Below are positions 1 through 8,702 of a stretch of 64,000 nucleotides of DNA, in pieces. The position numbers were made by a program, and so were the translations under genes. The number at the start of each line of letters is the position of its first letter. Position 1 is the first letter of the stretch. The DNA is from Ruegeria arenilitoris (lineage in GTDB: Bacteria > Pseudomonadota > Alphaproteobacteria > Rhodobacterales > Rhodobacteraceae), in the NCBI RefSeq assembly GCF_013035425.1, contig NZ_WQHX01000003.1, forward strand, positions 199,001-263,000. Reading direction: 5' to 3'. Under the pieces are notes generated by a model. It worked only from the letters and a program-made list of their open reading frames with translations. It had not been told where the DNA came from and did not search any database.

Positions 1-130
1 AGCTGTTTCGAGTTTGCGCTTCGATCCCGCTGGCGGCGTTGGGGTCATAGGCAACAACGTAAGCAAGTCCATTGAAGGACACGGCATCGCTGCGCCCCTT
101 TGCGTCACTGACAACGCGCTGAATTTTCAA
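1..130 (-). CDS. RidA/YjgF-family protein, partial (3' end outside window)
   Basis: An open minus-strand frame runs off the left edge. Read from a TTG at 130 it gives LKIQRVVSDAKGRSDAVSFN, followed by a segment ending in IEAQTRNS. The spacing of SDAVSFNGLAYVVA and EAQTRNS resembles the N-terminal half of RidA-like proteins, which deaminate reactive enamine/imine intermediates or bind related small molecules. The frame stays open upstream of the TTG, so the start is uncertain; the TTG was chosen because AAAGGG lies a few bases before it and because family members begin there. The catalytic arginine would lie outside the window. The assignment rests on about 43 residues. Confidence 0.5.
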   Translation of the reverse strand, partial: MKIQRVVSDAKGRSDAVSFNGLAYVVAYDPNAASGIEAQTRNS

Positions 131-414
131 ATCAAACCCTTTCAGAAGTTTTACGGCCGCAAAATCGCACACCCAAACCAAATACGCAGTGAATAACAGG
201 ACTCAGGCGAACTGCAACAACCCAATCTAATCGCAATCCATAATCGATCGCCGATCATATCTTTTGTTGATTTGCCATTCACTCAATGCATATCGGCTAG
301 ACCTAAAATATCGTTGTTAGCGTTACCTGCCGCACCTATCTGAGCTTTGTCCCCAAAGGAACACATAGAGAAAACACCGGGGAATACGCCCTGGTCAAAG
401 TAAGGAATAGAGAA

Positions 415-630
415 ATGGCACACACAACTGCACTAGCACATGGCGGTTTCAACCTGAGTGCGCGAATTGCGAAGTTTGTCGAAGGTTTGAAAGAAACTCG
501 CACCAAGGCAATCGAGTACCACCGCACCTATAACGAGCTCCAACGCTTGTCCAACCGGGAACTGGATGACATTGGTTTGCGTAGGTGTGACATAGCAGAC
601 ATCGCGCGCGAGCAGGTTTATTTCTCGTAA
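415..630 (+). CDS. DUF1127 small protein
   Basis: This is a 71-residue protein. Its C-terminal half carries the DUF1127 (YjiS-like) pattern RLSNRELDDIGLRRCDI at about residues 44-60. DUF1127 proteins are short, arginine-rich helical proteins common in alphaproteobacteria; some bind RNA or take part in phosphate and carbon regulation, but the role here is unknown. The gene stands alone, with about 280 bp of apparent non-coding DNA before it and a hairpin after it, so it is probably monocistronic. It lies directly before rplO, in the interior of what is usually a continuous ribosomal-protein operon. Confidence 0.85.
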   Translation: MAHTTALAHGGFNLSARIAKFVEGLKETRTKAIEYHRTYNELQRLSNRELDDIGLRRCDIADIAREQVYFS

Positions 631-672
631 ATACAATGAAGCTGTATAGCGCTTTAATTTGGAACTGAAACT

Positions 673-692
673 GAGGCGCCCTGTGGCGCCTC
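673..692 (+). terminator. Hairpin terminator after DUF1127 gene
   Basis: GAGGCGCC-ctgt-GGCGCCTC forms a perfect 8-bp GC-rich stem with a 4-nt loop, followed by a short T-containing stretch (TGGTATTT). It lies 43 bases after the DUF1127 stop and before the rplO leader, so it probably separates the two transcripts. Confidence 0.6.
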
Positions 693-879
693 TGGTATTT
701 GCGGGTTTGGCAACCACGAGATGGTTGCTGAATGTTTGAAATTTACAAGAAACCTTGCAACAGACGGCACGAAGCTGTATCGGGCTGCGGTGGCATTGTG
801 TCCGCGAGAATCAAAATCAAAAAATGCCGTGTTTGGCCCATCACGCTTCGGGGGTCACATCCGGCCAAGGAGAAGCGAA

Positions 880-1353
880 ATGAAACTGCATGAATTGAGC
901 GACAATCCCGGCGCCACACCAAAACGCACCCGCGTTGGCCGTGGTCCCGGTTCCGGCAAAGGTAAAATGGGTGGCCGTGGTATCAAAGGCCAGAAATCCC
1001 GGTCAGGTGTCGCCATCAATGGTTATGAAGGCGGCCAGATGCCGCTTTATCAGCGTCTGCCAAAGCGTGGCTTCAACAAGCCGAACCGGAAGGAATTTGC
1101 TGTAATCAACTTGGGCCTGATCCAGAAATTTGTCGACGCTGGCAAACTGGACGTCAAATCAGCAATTACCGAAGACGTTCTGATTGAGTCCGGGCTCGTA
1201 CGCCGCAAACTGGACGGTGTCCGGGTTCTGGCAAAGGGTGAAATCAACGCGAAGGTGAACCTGGAAGTGACCGGAGCTTCGAAATCTGCCGTTGAGGCAG
1301 TTGAAAAAGCGGGCGGTTCACTGAAAGTCACAAAAGCTGCTGCGGCAGAGTAA
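880..1353 (+). CDS. rplO: 50S ribosomal protein L15
   Basis: This 157-residue protein begins [16 protein letters not shown] and has the glycine/lysine-rich segment [19 protein letters not shown] that is typical of bacterial L15, a 23S rRNA-binding protein needed late in 50S assembly. The start at 880 was chosen because it follows the strong ribosome-binding site AAGGAGAAGCGAA and gives the usual family N-terminus; the frame is open further upstream but that part has no family resemblance. The gene begins the spc-operon tail continued by secY and adk. The usual upstream neighbours rpsE and rpmD are not in the preceding 880 bp. Confidence 0.97.
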   Translation: MKLHELSDNPGATPKRTRVGRGPGSGKGKMGGRGIKGQKSRSGVAINGYEGGQMPLYQRLPKRGFNKPNRKEFAVINLGLIQKFVDAGKLDVKSAITEDVLIESGLVRRKLDGVRVLAKGEINAKVNLEVTGASKSAVEAVEKAGGSLKVTKAAAAE

Positions 1354-1406
1354 GCGCTTGTGAGTGGCGTCCGGGCCGCTTACATAGACTTCAGAGTTTT
1401 CCAAGA

Positions 1407-1440
1407 CGCCGCCCGAGCCGGAAAACGGTTCCGGGCGGCG
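1407..1440 (+). terminator. GC-rich hairpin between rplO and secY
   Basis: CGCCGCCCG (1407-1415) and CGGGCGGCG (1432-1440) form a perfect 9-bp stem, with partial further pairing inside, followed by TTT. As secY clearly continues the operon, this is more likely an attenuator, an RNA-processing site or a partial terminator than a full stop. Confidence 0.5.
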
Positions 1441-1462
1441 TTTACATAAGAGAGACCGATTT

Positions 1463-2827
1463 ATGGTATCAGCAGCAGAACAAATGGCAGCCAACGCGAG
1501 CTGGTCTGCCCTTGGCAAAGCCACCGATCTGCGCAACCGCATCCTGTTCACGCTGGGATTGTTGATTGTCTACCGCCTTGGCACCTTCATTCCGGTACCT
1601 GGCATTGACGGGCAAGCTTTGCGCGAATTCATGGAGCAGGCGGGGCAGGGCATCGGCGGCATGGTTTCGATGTTTACCGGCGGGGCGCTTGGGCGGATGG
1701 GTATCTTTGCCCTTGGTATTATGCCCTACATTTCGGCTTCGATCATCGTGCAACTGCTGACTTCTATGGTTCCGGCCCTCGAACAACTCAAGAAAGAGGG
1801 CGAGCAAGGGCGCAAGAAAATCAACCAATACACGCGTTTTGGCACCGTAGCGTTGGCTACGGTCCAAGCCTACGGTTTGGCTGTCTCGCTGGAATCCGGC
1901 GATCTGGCCACCGATCCTGGGCTGTATTTCCGTTTCTCTACGATGATCACACTGGTCGGCGGCACAATGTTCCTGATGTGGTTGGGTGAGCAGATCACGG
2001 CGCGCGGTATAGGTAATGGTATCTCTCTGATCATCTTCGTTGGAATCATTGCAGAAGTTCCGGCGGCATTGGCGCAATTTTTTGCCAGCGGTCGCAGCGG
2101 CGCGATCAGTCCGGCGGTAATCGTCGGCGTAATAATCATGGTAATCGCAGTGATTACATTCGTTGTGTTCATGGAACGGGCGCTGCGCAAAATTCACATC
2201 CAGTACCCCCGTCGCCAGGCAGGTATGAAAGTGTACGAGGGCGGCTCGAGCCACCTTCCGGTCAAAGTAAACCCTGCAGGTGTAATCCCGGCGATCTTTG
2301 CAAGTTCATTGCTTCTTTTGCCGGTGACTATCTCAACCTTCTCATCCGGCGCCACGAATGGGCCGTTCATGTCGTGGCTGTTGGCTAACTTTGGTCCGGG
2401 TCAACCGCTGTATCTGTTGTTCTTTGCGACGATGATAGTCTTCTTTGCCTATTTCTACACGTTCAACGTGTCATTCAAGCCGGACGATGTGGCTGATAAC
2501 CTGAAAAAGCAGAATGGATTTGTTCCCGGTATTCGCCCAGGAAAGAAAACTTCGGAATATCTTGAATATGTGGTCAACCGCGTTCTGGTTCTGGGTTCGG
2601 CCTATCTGGCGGCGGTGTGTCTTCTACCGGAAATTCTGCGAGGTCAGTTTGCCATTCCGTTCTATTTCGGCGGTACGTCGGTTCTGATCATTGTCTCTGT
2701 GACTATGGACACGATCCAACAGGTGCAGAGCCATTTGCTGGCGCATCAATACGAAGGTCTTATAGAAAAGTCCCAGCTGCGCGGTAAAAGCAAAAGACGC
2801 GGCAGAAAGGGACCCGCTCGGCGATGA
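1463..2827 (+). CDS. secY: Protein translocase subunit SecY
   Basis: This is a 454-residue polytopic inner-membrane protein with the expected SecY features: an N-terminal helix starting near [20 protein letters not shown], the segment [18 protein letters not shown], and the conserved cytoplasmic-loop region containing YPRRQAG, about residues 249-255. It forms the protein-conducting channel with SecE and SecG for Sec- and SRP-dependent export. A basic C-terminal tail ([15 protein letters not shown]) ends the protein. Its stop codon overlaps the adk start by 4 nt, so the two are translationally coupled. Confidence 0.98.
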   Translation: MVSAAEQMAANASWSALGKATDLRNRILFTLGLLIVYRLGTFIPVPGIDGQALREFMEQAGQGIGGMVSMFTGGALGRMGIFALGIMPYISASIIVQLLTSMVPALEQLKKEGEQGRKKINQYTRFGTVALATVQAYGLAVSLESGDLATDPGLYFRFSTMITLVGGTMFLMWLGEQITARGIGNGISLIIFVGIIAEVPAALAQFFASGRSGAISPAVIVGVIIMVIAVITFVVFMERALRKIHIQYPRRQAGMKVYEGGSSHLPVKVNPAGVIPAIFASSLLLLPVTISTFSSGATNGPFMSWLLANFGPGQPLYLLFFATMIVFFAYFYTFNVSFKPDDVADNLKKQNGFVPGIRPGKKTSEYLEYVVNRVLVLGSAYLAAVCLLPEILRGQFAIPFYFGGTSVLIIVSVTMDTIQQVQSHLLAHQYEGLIEKSQLRGKSKRRGRKGPARR

Positions 2828-3471
2828 ATATCATTCTGTTGGGCCCGCCGGGCGCGGGCAAAGGCACGCAGGCGCGGCATCTGGTTGAAACGCGCGGTAT
2901 GGTACAGCTAAGCACGGGCGACATGCTTCGCGAAGCAAAAGACAGCGGCACAGAGATGGGCAACCGTGTGGCGGAGGTAATGGCCAAAGGAGAATTGGTC
3001 ACTGATGAAATCGTCATTGGGCTTATTCGTGAAAAGCTGGATCAGGGCGCGTCGGGCGGATTTATCTTCGATGGATTTCCCCGGACACTGGCGCAAGCAG
3101 ATGCATTGGGTGAATTGCTCGAAAGTACTGGCAACAGTCTGGGTGCCGTAATCGAAATGGAAGTCGACGACGCTGCATTGGTTGAGCGTATCACGGCGCG
3201 ATCCACCTGTGGCGGTTGCGGTGAGGTCTACAACGACAAAACCAAACCCATCCCGGCCGACGGACGTTGCACGAATTGCGGTAAGGAAAACGACTTCAAA
3301 CGTCGTGCTGACGATAACGAGCAGAGCCTAAAGACCCGGCTTATGGAATACTACAAGAAAACCTCACCGCTGATTGGATATTATTATGCCAAAGGTCAGC
3401 TCTCCAGGGTCGATGGTCTGGGTGAGATTGCGCAAGTTCAAGATGCAATTGCAGGGGTTCTGGACGCCTAG
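2824..3471 (+). CDS. adk: Adenylate kinase
   Basis: This 215-residue enzyme interconverts ATP and AMP with two ADP. The P-loop [11 protein letters not shown] is at residues 7-17, the AMP-binding region includes STGDMLRE, and the LID domain carries four cysteines in the pattern CxxC-x(n)-CxxC (CGGC about residues 129-132, CTNC later). The four cysteines indicate a metal-binding LID, which is not present in the E. coli enzyme but is known in other bacterial adenylate kinases. It is the third gene of the rplO-secY-adk run and starts inside the secY stop codon. Confidence 0.97.
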   Translation: MNIILLGPPGAGKGTQARHLVETRGMVQLSTGDMLREAKDSGTEMGNRVAEVMAKGELVTDEIVIGLIREKLDQGASGGFIFDGFPRTLAQADALGELLESTGNSLGAVIEMEVDDAALVERITARSTCGGCGEVYNDKTKPIPADGRCTNCGKENDFKRRADDNEQSLKTRLMEYYKKTSPLIGYYYAKGQLSRVDGLGEIAQVQDAIAGVLDA

Positions 3472-3495
3472 TGTATCTATGGTTGGAAAATGGGC

Positions 3496-3524
3496 TTGAC
3501 GACGCGATCAAAAGCCCATATCGA
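3496..3524 (+). promoter_or_regulatory. Candidate sigma70-type promoter for rpsM-rpsK-rpoA-rplQ
   Basis: TTGACG (3496-3501) and TATCGA (3519-3524) are separated by exactly 17 bp in the 211-bp gap between adk and rpsM. The -35 box is good and the -10 box is weak. The position fits a promoter that would let the rpoA group be transcribed apart from the spc genes. It was recognised by eye only. Confidence 0.35.
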
Positions 3525-3682
3525 CCCACATCCCTTAGGGAATCATCGTCGCGTGCGGGATTCGTCTGGCGCGCCTCTACTACCTCGTACAAATGCTGGA
3601 CTCTCTGGCCTCACTGCCAAGGTCAAGTGTTGTGAAAAAAGGTTCTGGAGTTACGGAACCGCAACAAAAAGGAAAGTGACAC

Positions 3683-4051
3683 GTGGCACGTATTGCCGGC
3701 GTAAACATCCCGACTGCCAAGCGGGTACCTATCGCCCTCACATATATCACCGGTATCGGTAACACCTCGGCTAACGCAATATGCGAAGCCGTCGGTATCG
3801 ACACGGCTCGCCGTGTCAACGAACTCTCGGACGCCGAAGTTTTGGCCATCCGTGAACATATCGACGCTAACTACACTGTTGAAGGTGACTTGCGTCGAGA
3901 AGTTCAAATGAACGTCAAGCGCCTGATGGATCTGGGCTGCTATCGCGGTCTGCGTCATCGCCGTAACCTGCCGGTTCGCGGTCAGCGTACCCACACCAAC
4001 GCCCGTACCCGCAAAGGCCCCGCAAAGGCCATCGCTGGTAAGAAAAAATAA
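3683..4051 (+). CDS. rpsM: 30S ribosomal protein S13
   Basis: This 122-residue protein begins [20 protein letters not shown] and ends in the basic tail [14 protein letters not shown], both typical of S13. It sits in the head of the 30S subunit and contacts the P-site tRNA and S19. The start codon is GTG at 3683, preceded by AAAGGAAAG; it gives the canonical N-terminus. rpsK follows after 15 bp. Confidence 0.97.
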   Translation: MARIAGVNIPTAKRVPIALTYITGIGNTSANAICEAVGIDTARRVNELSDAEVLAIREHIDANYTVEGDLRREVQMNVKRLMDLGCYRGLRHRRNLPVRGQRTHTNARTRKGPAKAIAGKKK

Positions 4052-4066
4052 GGGAGGGTTTGATCG

Positions 4067-4456
4067 ATGGCACGTGATAAGACACGCGTTAAGCGTAAAG
4101 AGCGTAAGAACATCGCATCGGGCGTTGCCCATGTGAACTCGACGTTCAACAACACCAAGATCCTGATTTCGGACGTACAAGGCAACGCCATTTCGTGGTC
4201 GTCTGCCGGCACAATGGGGTTCAAGGGTTCGCGAAAGTCGACACCTTATGCTGCCCAGATGGCTGCAGAAGATGCAGGGAAAAAGGCGCAGGAACATGGC
4301 GTCAAGACGCTGGAAGTCGAAGTGCAGGGGCCTGGCTCTGGTCGGGAATCTGCGTTGCGTGCGTTGGCTGCAGTGGGCTTCAACATCACGTCGATCCGCG
4401 ACGTGACCCCAATCGCTCACAACGGTTGTCGCCCGCCAAAGCGTCGCCGCGTCTAA
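4067..4456 (+). CDS. rpsK: 30S ribosomal protein S11
   Basis: This 129-residue protein has the S11 hallmarks [14 protein letters not shown] and the C-terminal [11 protein letters not shown]11 lies on the 30S platform and helps form the mRNA exit region. The start follows AGGGAGGGTTTGATCG. A hairpin lies directly after the gene, before rpoA. Confidence 0.97.
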   Translation: MARDKTRVKRKERKNIASGVAHVNSTFNNTKILISDVQGNAISWSSAGTMGFKGSRKSTPYAAQMAAEDAGKKAQEHGVKTLEVEVQGPGSGRESALRALAAVGFNITSIRDVTPIAHNGCRPPKRRRV

Positions 4457-4472
4457 GTGATTTTGAATAGAG

Positions 4473-4500
4473 CTGGGGCTGTGTTTTTGCACGGCCCCAG
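4473..4500 (+). terminator. Hairpin between rpsK and rpoA
   Basis: CTGGGGCTGTG (4473-4483) pairs with GCACGGCCCCAG (4490-4500 region) to give an 11-bp stem, with one G-T wobble and a T-rich loop, followed by CACGTCATTTT. The T-tract is weak. Within an operon it may reduce read-through or protect the rpsM-rpsK message. Confidence 0.5.
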
Positions 4501-4570
4501 CACGTCATTTTAAACCTCGGGCGTCTGCACCTTGTTGGTCATGGGGCGCGGACAGGAATGGAGGGATTAC

Positions 4571-5587
4571 ATGATCCATAAGAATTGGGCAGAATTGATC
4601 AAACCGACCCAGCTTGACGGTAAACCGGGTAATGATCCTGCGCGTCAGGCAACTCTGGTTGCCGAGCCGTTGGAGCGTGGATTTGGTCTGACTTTGGGCA
4701 ACGCACTGCGTCGTGTATTGATGAGCTCGCTACAGGGTGCCGCTATCACAAGTGTCCAGATCGACAACGTTTTGCACGAGTTTTCGTCGGTTGCGGGTGT
4801 GCGTGAAGACGTCACCGACATCATCCTGAACCTAAAAGGCGTGTCCCTACGTATGGAAGTCGAAGGTCCCAAGCGCCTGTCGATAAACGCCAAAGGCCCT
4901 GCCGTTGTTACTGCAGGCGACATTAGTGAAAGTGCCGGTATCGAGGTTCTCAATCGGGACCATGTCATCTGCCATTTGGACGATGGCGCGGACCTGTTTA
5001 TGGAGCTGACTGTCAACACTGGCAAGGGTTACGTCTCAGCCGAAAAGAACAAACCCGAGGATGCTCCCATCGGTCTTATCCCGATCGATGCGATCTACTC
5101 TCCGGTCAAAAAGGTTGCCTATGATGTTCAGCCTACCCGCGAAGGGCAGGTTCTGGACTATGACAAGTTGACCCTGAAGATCGATACCGATGGATCGATC
5201 ACTCCAGAAGATGCTTTGGCCTTTGCCGCGCGTATTTTGCAAGACCAATTGTCGATATTTGTCAACTTTGACGAACCAGAGGCAGCCGGTCGCCAAGATG
5301 AAGATGATGGTCTGGAATTTAACCCGCTGCTGCTGAAGAAAGTGGACGAACTTGAACTGTCGGTCCGTTCGGCGAACTGTCTGAAGAACGACAACATCGT
5401 GTACATCGGTGATTTGATCCAGAAGACCGAAGCCGAGATGCTGCGCACTCCGAACTTCGGCCGCAAATCGCTAAACGAGATCAAGGAAGTGCTTTCCGGT
5501 ATGGGTCTGCACCTCGGTATGGATGTCGAAGACTGGCCGCCCGACAACATCGAAGATCTGGCCAAGAAATTCGAAGACGCGTTTTAA
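4571..5587 (+). CDS. rpoA: RNA polymerase subunit alpha
   Basis: This 338-residue protein has both alpha domains. The N-terminal assembly domain carries [20 protein letters not shown], which is involved in dimerisation and beta/beta' contact. The C-terminal domain has [14 protein letters not shown] and [16 protein letters not shown], the helix-hairpin-helix DNA-binding part that contacts UP elements and activators. The start at 4571 ([15 protein letters not shown]) follows GGAGGGATTAC and matches the family; an upstream ATG at 4532 in the same frame has no such support. Confidence 0.97.
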   Translation: MIHKNWAELIKPTQLDGKPGNDPARQATLVAEPLERGFGLTLGNALRRVLMSSLQGAAITSVQIDNVLHEFSSVAGVREDVTDIILNLKGVSLRMEVEGPKRLSINAKGPAVVTAGDISESAGIEVLNRDHVICHLDDGADLFMELTVNTGKGYVSAEKNKPEDAPIGLIPIDAIYSPVKKVAYDVQPTREGQVLDYDKLTLKIDTDGSITPEDALAFAARILQDQLSIFVNFDEPEAAGRQDEDDGLEFNPLLLKKVDELELSVRSANCLKNDNIVYIGDLIQKTEAEMLRTPNFGRKSLNEIKEVLSGMGLHLGMDVEDWPPDNIEDLAKKFEDAF

Positions 5588-5598
5588 GCGCGTCTTCG
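5572..5598 (+). other. Perfect hairpin spanning the rpoA stop codon
   Basis: CGAAGACGCG (5572-5581) and CGCGTCTTCG (5589-5598) form a 10-bp perfect stem with a 7-nt loop (TTTTAAG) that holds the rpoA stop codon. No T-tract follows, so it is unlikely to be an intrinsic terminator. It could act as a processing or stability element between rpoA and rplQ. Confidence 0.5.
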
Positions 5599-5704
5599 CC
5601 TATGCCCGGGTTGCCGGGGACGTTCTGGGCACTTCCGCCCCAAGGAGAGCCGATGACACGCATCGCCGGCCAGACAAAGCAAAATTGAAAGAAGGAACTA
5701 AAAA

Positions 5705-6127
5705 ATGCGTCACGCACGTGGTTATCGCCGCCTGAATCGTACTCACGAGCACCGAAAAGCTCTGTTTGCGAACATGGCCGGTTCTCTCATCGAACATGAG
5801 CAGATCAAGACGACACTTCCCAAAGCTAAGGAATTGCGTCCGATCGTTGAAAAACTGATCACCCTTGGCAAACGCGGTGACTTGCATGCCCGCCGGCAGG
5901 CAGCGTCGCAGCTGAAGGAAGATAAGGACGTTGCAAAGCTGTTCGAAGTTCTTGGTCCTCGTTACGCCGAGCGTCAGGGCGGCTATGTCCGCATCCTGAA
6001 GGCTGGTTTCCGCTATGGCGATATGGCCCCAATGGCGATCATCGAGTTCGTTGATCGTGATCTGGACGCCAAGGGCGCTGCTGACAAAGCACGCGTCGCT
6101 GCGGAAGAGGCGGCTGACGAAGAGTAA
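5705..6127 (+). CDS. rplQ: 50S ribosomal protein L17
   Basis: This 140-residue protein starts [20 protein letters not shown] and keeps the L17 core ([26 protein letters not shown] in three adjoining blocks). The acidic/alanine-rich C-terminal extension ending EEAADEE is common in alphaproteobacterial L17. L17 binds near the peptide exit tunnel of the 50S subunit. It closes the operon and is followed by a good terminator. Confidence 0.97.
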   Translation: MRHARGYRRLNRTHEHRKALFANMAGSLIEHEQIKTTLPKAKELRPIVEKLITLGKRGDLHARRQAASQLKEDKDVAKLFEVLGPRYAERQGGYVRILKAGFRYGDMAPMAIIEFVDRDLDAKGAADKARVAAEEAADEE

Positions 6128-6148
6128 TAGAACCTGGCACGATCAGAA

Positions 6149-6187
6149 GGCCCCTGCGTTTTAATCGCGGGGTCTTTTTGTTTTTTC
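6149..6187 (+). terminator. Intrinsic terminator of the rpoA operon
   Basis: The stem is formed by GGCCCCTGCG and CGCGGGGTC around the loop TTTTAAT and is followed by TTTTTGTTTTTTC. It lies 22 bp after the rplQ stop. This is a clear rho-independent terminator. Confidence 0.85.
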
Positions 6188-6266
6188 AGGTGCCTAAGGC
6201 TTACTGTCGTCCTGTTGCCAGAATCGAGATTTTGAGTGATCCTTCAAGAAATTGAGGGATCGCAAT

Positions 6267-7601
6267 ATGTTCAGATATTTAATAATTGCGCTCAGTATCG
6301 GCGCATCTAGTGCCCTTTATGCGCAAGAAGCATCCGACAATGTTGAAGCAGCGCCATCTGATCTTTTGACAGATGCCGAACTGCAAACTTTAGTCGCCCC
6401 GGTGGCTCTTTACCCCGACACGTTGCTAATACAGATCTTTGTCGCCGCCACGCAGCCATTGGAGATTGTCAAGGCCGAGCGCTATTTGCTTGATAACGCT
6501 GATCGTGACCCTGCAGAACTGGAACCTGAAATAGAAGCGATGGGATGGGATCCTTCTGTAGCTGTCTTAGCGACAGCTTTTCCCGAAGTCGTTGGACAAA
6601 TGGCAACGCATATTGATTGGACCGAAACGGTAGGTACCGCCATGCTGGCCCAGTCAGATGACGTGTTGGACGCAGTTCAGGTGATGCGGGATCAGGCAAT
6701 CGACAGCGGTGCATTGGTTTCAGGGCCTGAGCAAACCGTCGAAGTGGCCGAAGATGAAACAGTCGTAATCACACCCACAAACACCGAAACGGTCTATGTG
6801 CCCCAATACAACCCAGAGACCGTCTACACAGGGCCTTCGGCTGGAGATGTACTCGGCGCGACTTTGCTGACCTTCGGCACCGTGGCGTTGATTGATGAGA
6901 TTTTTGACGATGACGACGATTGGTATGATTATTGGGGATGCCGAAATTGCGGGGGGTGGGACGGTGGTCCTATCTACAGAAACCCAGACATCGACATAGA
7001 CGTCGATGGAAACGTCAACATCGGTAATGACATAGACTTGGGCGACCGAACAAAGAATGGGTGGCAACCCGATCCGGATCGTCAACAACAGGCGCGCAAC
7101 AAGATCGCGGATCATAAAAGACCCGAAGGCGGTCGTAGCGATCTGCCAGTCAACCGCCCTGAGGGGCGCACAGATGAGTTGCGTGCCAAATTGAGCCGAG
7201 AGTCCGGAGCCGCAGATATCAGCAGAGATGGAGCCGCGCGAGACCGGGCGGCGGCAGCTGCGGTTGGAGCAGGCGCTGGTGCGGTGGCAGGTGGTGCGCT
7301 TGCCAATCGGGCAGATGGAAACGGTAACCTGCCGCAGGTTAATCGAGGCAATGTTGACCGCGATAAGGCTGTGGCCAAACAACAAGCTATTGATCGCACC
7401 AAACAACGGCCAGATGCCGGGAAAAAGAATGTGGCGCAAAGACCAAAGACCGCTCAGAAACCGCCAGTAAAGAAAGCGGCGGCGCCGCAACGTAAACCTT
7501 CGGCATCCAAGGGGCGGGCGATGAAGAAAAAAGCGTCGGGTAGCAGAACACATAGTGCGTCCAAACGTGGGCACGCGGCCAAAGGAAAGCGGAGACGGTA
7601 A
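6267..7601 (+). CDS. DUF3300 exported protein
   Basis: This 444-residue protein has a cleavable signal peptide (MFRYLIIALSIGASSALYAQ). The DUF3300 region follows, with LVAPVALYPDTLLIQIFVAAT near residue 45 and TVYVPQYNPETVYTGPSAGD further on. After an acidic stretch (DEIFDDDDDWYDYWG) and repeated D/N-rich turns, the last 80 or so residues are rich in lysine, alanine and proline. DUF3300 proteins are predicted periplasmic or surface proteins without a known activity. The start at 6267 was chosen for the signal peptide and the upstream GAGGGAT. The downstream DUF2950 gene begins one base after its stop, so the pair is probably co-transcribed. Confidence 0.85.
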   Translation: MFRYLIIALSIGASSALYAQEASDNVEAAPSDLLTDAELQTLVAPVALYPDTLLIQIFVAATQPLEIVKAERYLLDNADRDPAELEPEIEAMGWDPSVAVLATAFPEVVGQMATHIDWTETVGTAMLAQSDDVLDAVQVMRDQAIDSGALVSGPEQTVEVAEDETVVITPTNTETVYVPQYNPETVYTGPSAGDVLGATLLTFGTVALIDEIFDDDDDWYDYWGCRNCGGWDGGPIYRNPDIDIDVDGNVNIGNDIDLGDRTKNGWQPDPDRQQQARNKIADHKRPEGGRSDLPVNRPEGRTDELRAKLSRESGAADISRDGAARDRAAAAAVGAGAGAVAGGALANRADGNGNLPQVNRGNVDRDKAVAKQQAIDRTKQRPDAGKKNVAQRPKTAQKPPVKKAAAPQRKPSASKGRAMKKKASGSRTHSASKRGHAAKGKRRR

Positions 7602-7602
7602 G

Positions 7603-8493
7603 ATGCGTAAGTCGTTTTTTTCTATTTTGCTCCTTGTCGCCGCCGCTGGCCCGGCGCTGTCGGATGGAGCTCGGTTTGATACCCCGCAGACAGCTCTGGA
7701 CGCATTTGTCGAAGCGTTGAGGGCGAGCGATCAAGAAAAACTTCTGGAGATTTTTGGGTCCGAAGCTGAAGAATTGATTGGCACGGGTGAACCTGTGGAA
7801 GAGCGGGAAACAAGGCAGGAAGTGCTTGAAATGTACGCCGAAGGGTACCGCTTTCAGCCCGAGGGTGAAGGGGTAGTTCTTCTGCTGGGTGAAGACAGTT
7901 GGCCCTTCCCGATCCCAATTTCAAGAGTTGAAAACGGATGGCAATTCGATCTCGAAGCCGGGGTCGAAGAACTGTCCGCCCGTGAGATCGGTTTGAACGA
8001 ACTCGAGGTTATCGACTTGCTTGAGGCTTATGTCGATCTTCAGGCTGCGTTCCGGTTGATCGATCATAACGGTGATGGAGTTATGGAGTTTGCACGAACT
8101 ATCATCGCCGATCCAGGGGAAAGAAACGGGCTGTTCTGGCCTGAGGAAGATAGTTTCGTGGGAGCAGCACTGGCGCGTGCTGCGGCCTCAGGGTGGAGCG
8201 ATGGCGAGGCCGACTATGAAGCTGAACCCTTCCTTGGTTACTATTATACAATCTTGCAAGGTCAGGGACCAAACGCTCCTGGTGGGGCTTATTCCTATTA
8301 TGTCGGCGACTTGTTCTTGGCTGGGCACGCACTGCTGGCGGTCCCGTCTGAATATGGTGAAACGGGTGTCCACTCGTTCCTGGTTGGTGAAAACGGGGTC
8401 GTTTTCGAGGCCGACTTCGGCCCGGATACGCTTAACTTAACAGCTGAAATTTCGACCTATGATCCGGGCCCAGATTGGTCACCGGTTGAATAA
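7603..8493 (+). CDS. DUF2950 exported protein
   Basis: This 296-residue protein begins with a hydrophobic signal-like segment (MRKSFFSILLLVAAAGPALS), followed by FDTPQTALDAFVEALRASDQ, a pattern typical of DUF2950 proteins. No enzyme motif is evident. It is probably periplasmic. Its start lies one base after the DUF3300 stop, and the two families tend to be neighbours, so they may act together in the envelope. The start is the ATG after GGAGACGGTAAG; the frame is open further upstream inside the preceding gene. Confidence 0.82.
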   Translation: MRKSFFSILLLVAAAGPALSDGARFDTPQTALDAFVEALRASDQEKLLEIFGSEAEELIGTGEPVEERETRQEVLEMYAEGYRFQPEGEGVVLLLGEDSWPFPIPISRVENGWQFDLEAGVEELSAREIGLNELEVIDLLEAYVDLQAAFRLIDHNGDGVMEFARTIIADPGERNGLFWPEEDSFVGAALARAAASGWSDGEADYEAEPFLGYYYTILQGQGPNAPGGAYSYYVGDLFLAGHALLAVPSEYGETGVHSFLVGENGVVFEADFGPDTLNLTAEISTYDPGPDWSPVE

Positions 8494-8561
8494 GCTGAAA
8501 TTCAGAAACGTAAGAGATCTTTGTCCGCTGCTTGCAACATCATAGGTTGTGCTGGACTAAA

Positions 8562-8694
8562 ATCGGTTGTGTGAATTCAGTTGTTGGGGCCAGCGCCGCT
8601 GTCATGAACCGCGGCCTCGTAGACGTGCCCATCGGTTGTCCTCGCTTGCATTACTGGCTTGTGGAGCGCATATCCACCTGAACAATATCGGTTG
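8562..8694. repeat. Three direct copies of ATCGGTTG upstream of the DegP-like gene
   Basis: ATCGGTTG occurs at 8562-8569, 8631-8638 and 8687-8694, and a near match (ATAGGTTG) lies at about 8542-8549. All are in the 209-bp gap before the protease gene, the last copy ending 8 bp before its start. They could be activator sites or chance; nothing else is seen in the gap. Confidence 0.3.
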
Positions 8695-8702
8695 AGGTAT
8701 CC

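Noticed and set aside
1469..2254. 261-codon minus-strand frame opposite secY
   Set aside because: It is the complement of a certain gene, with a His/Arg/Gln-rich composition typical of antisense frames.
3623..4492. 289-codon minus-strand frame opposite rpsM/rpsK
   Set aside because: It is fully antisense to two certain ribosomal-protein genes, has no family resemblance and results from their codon usage.
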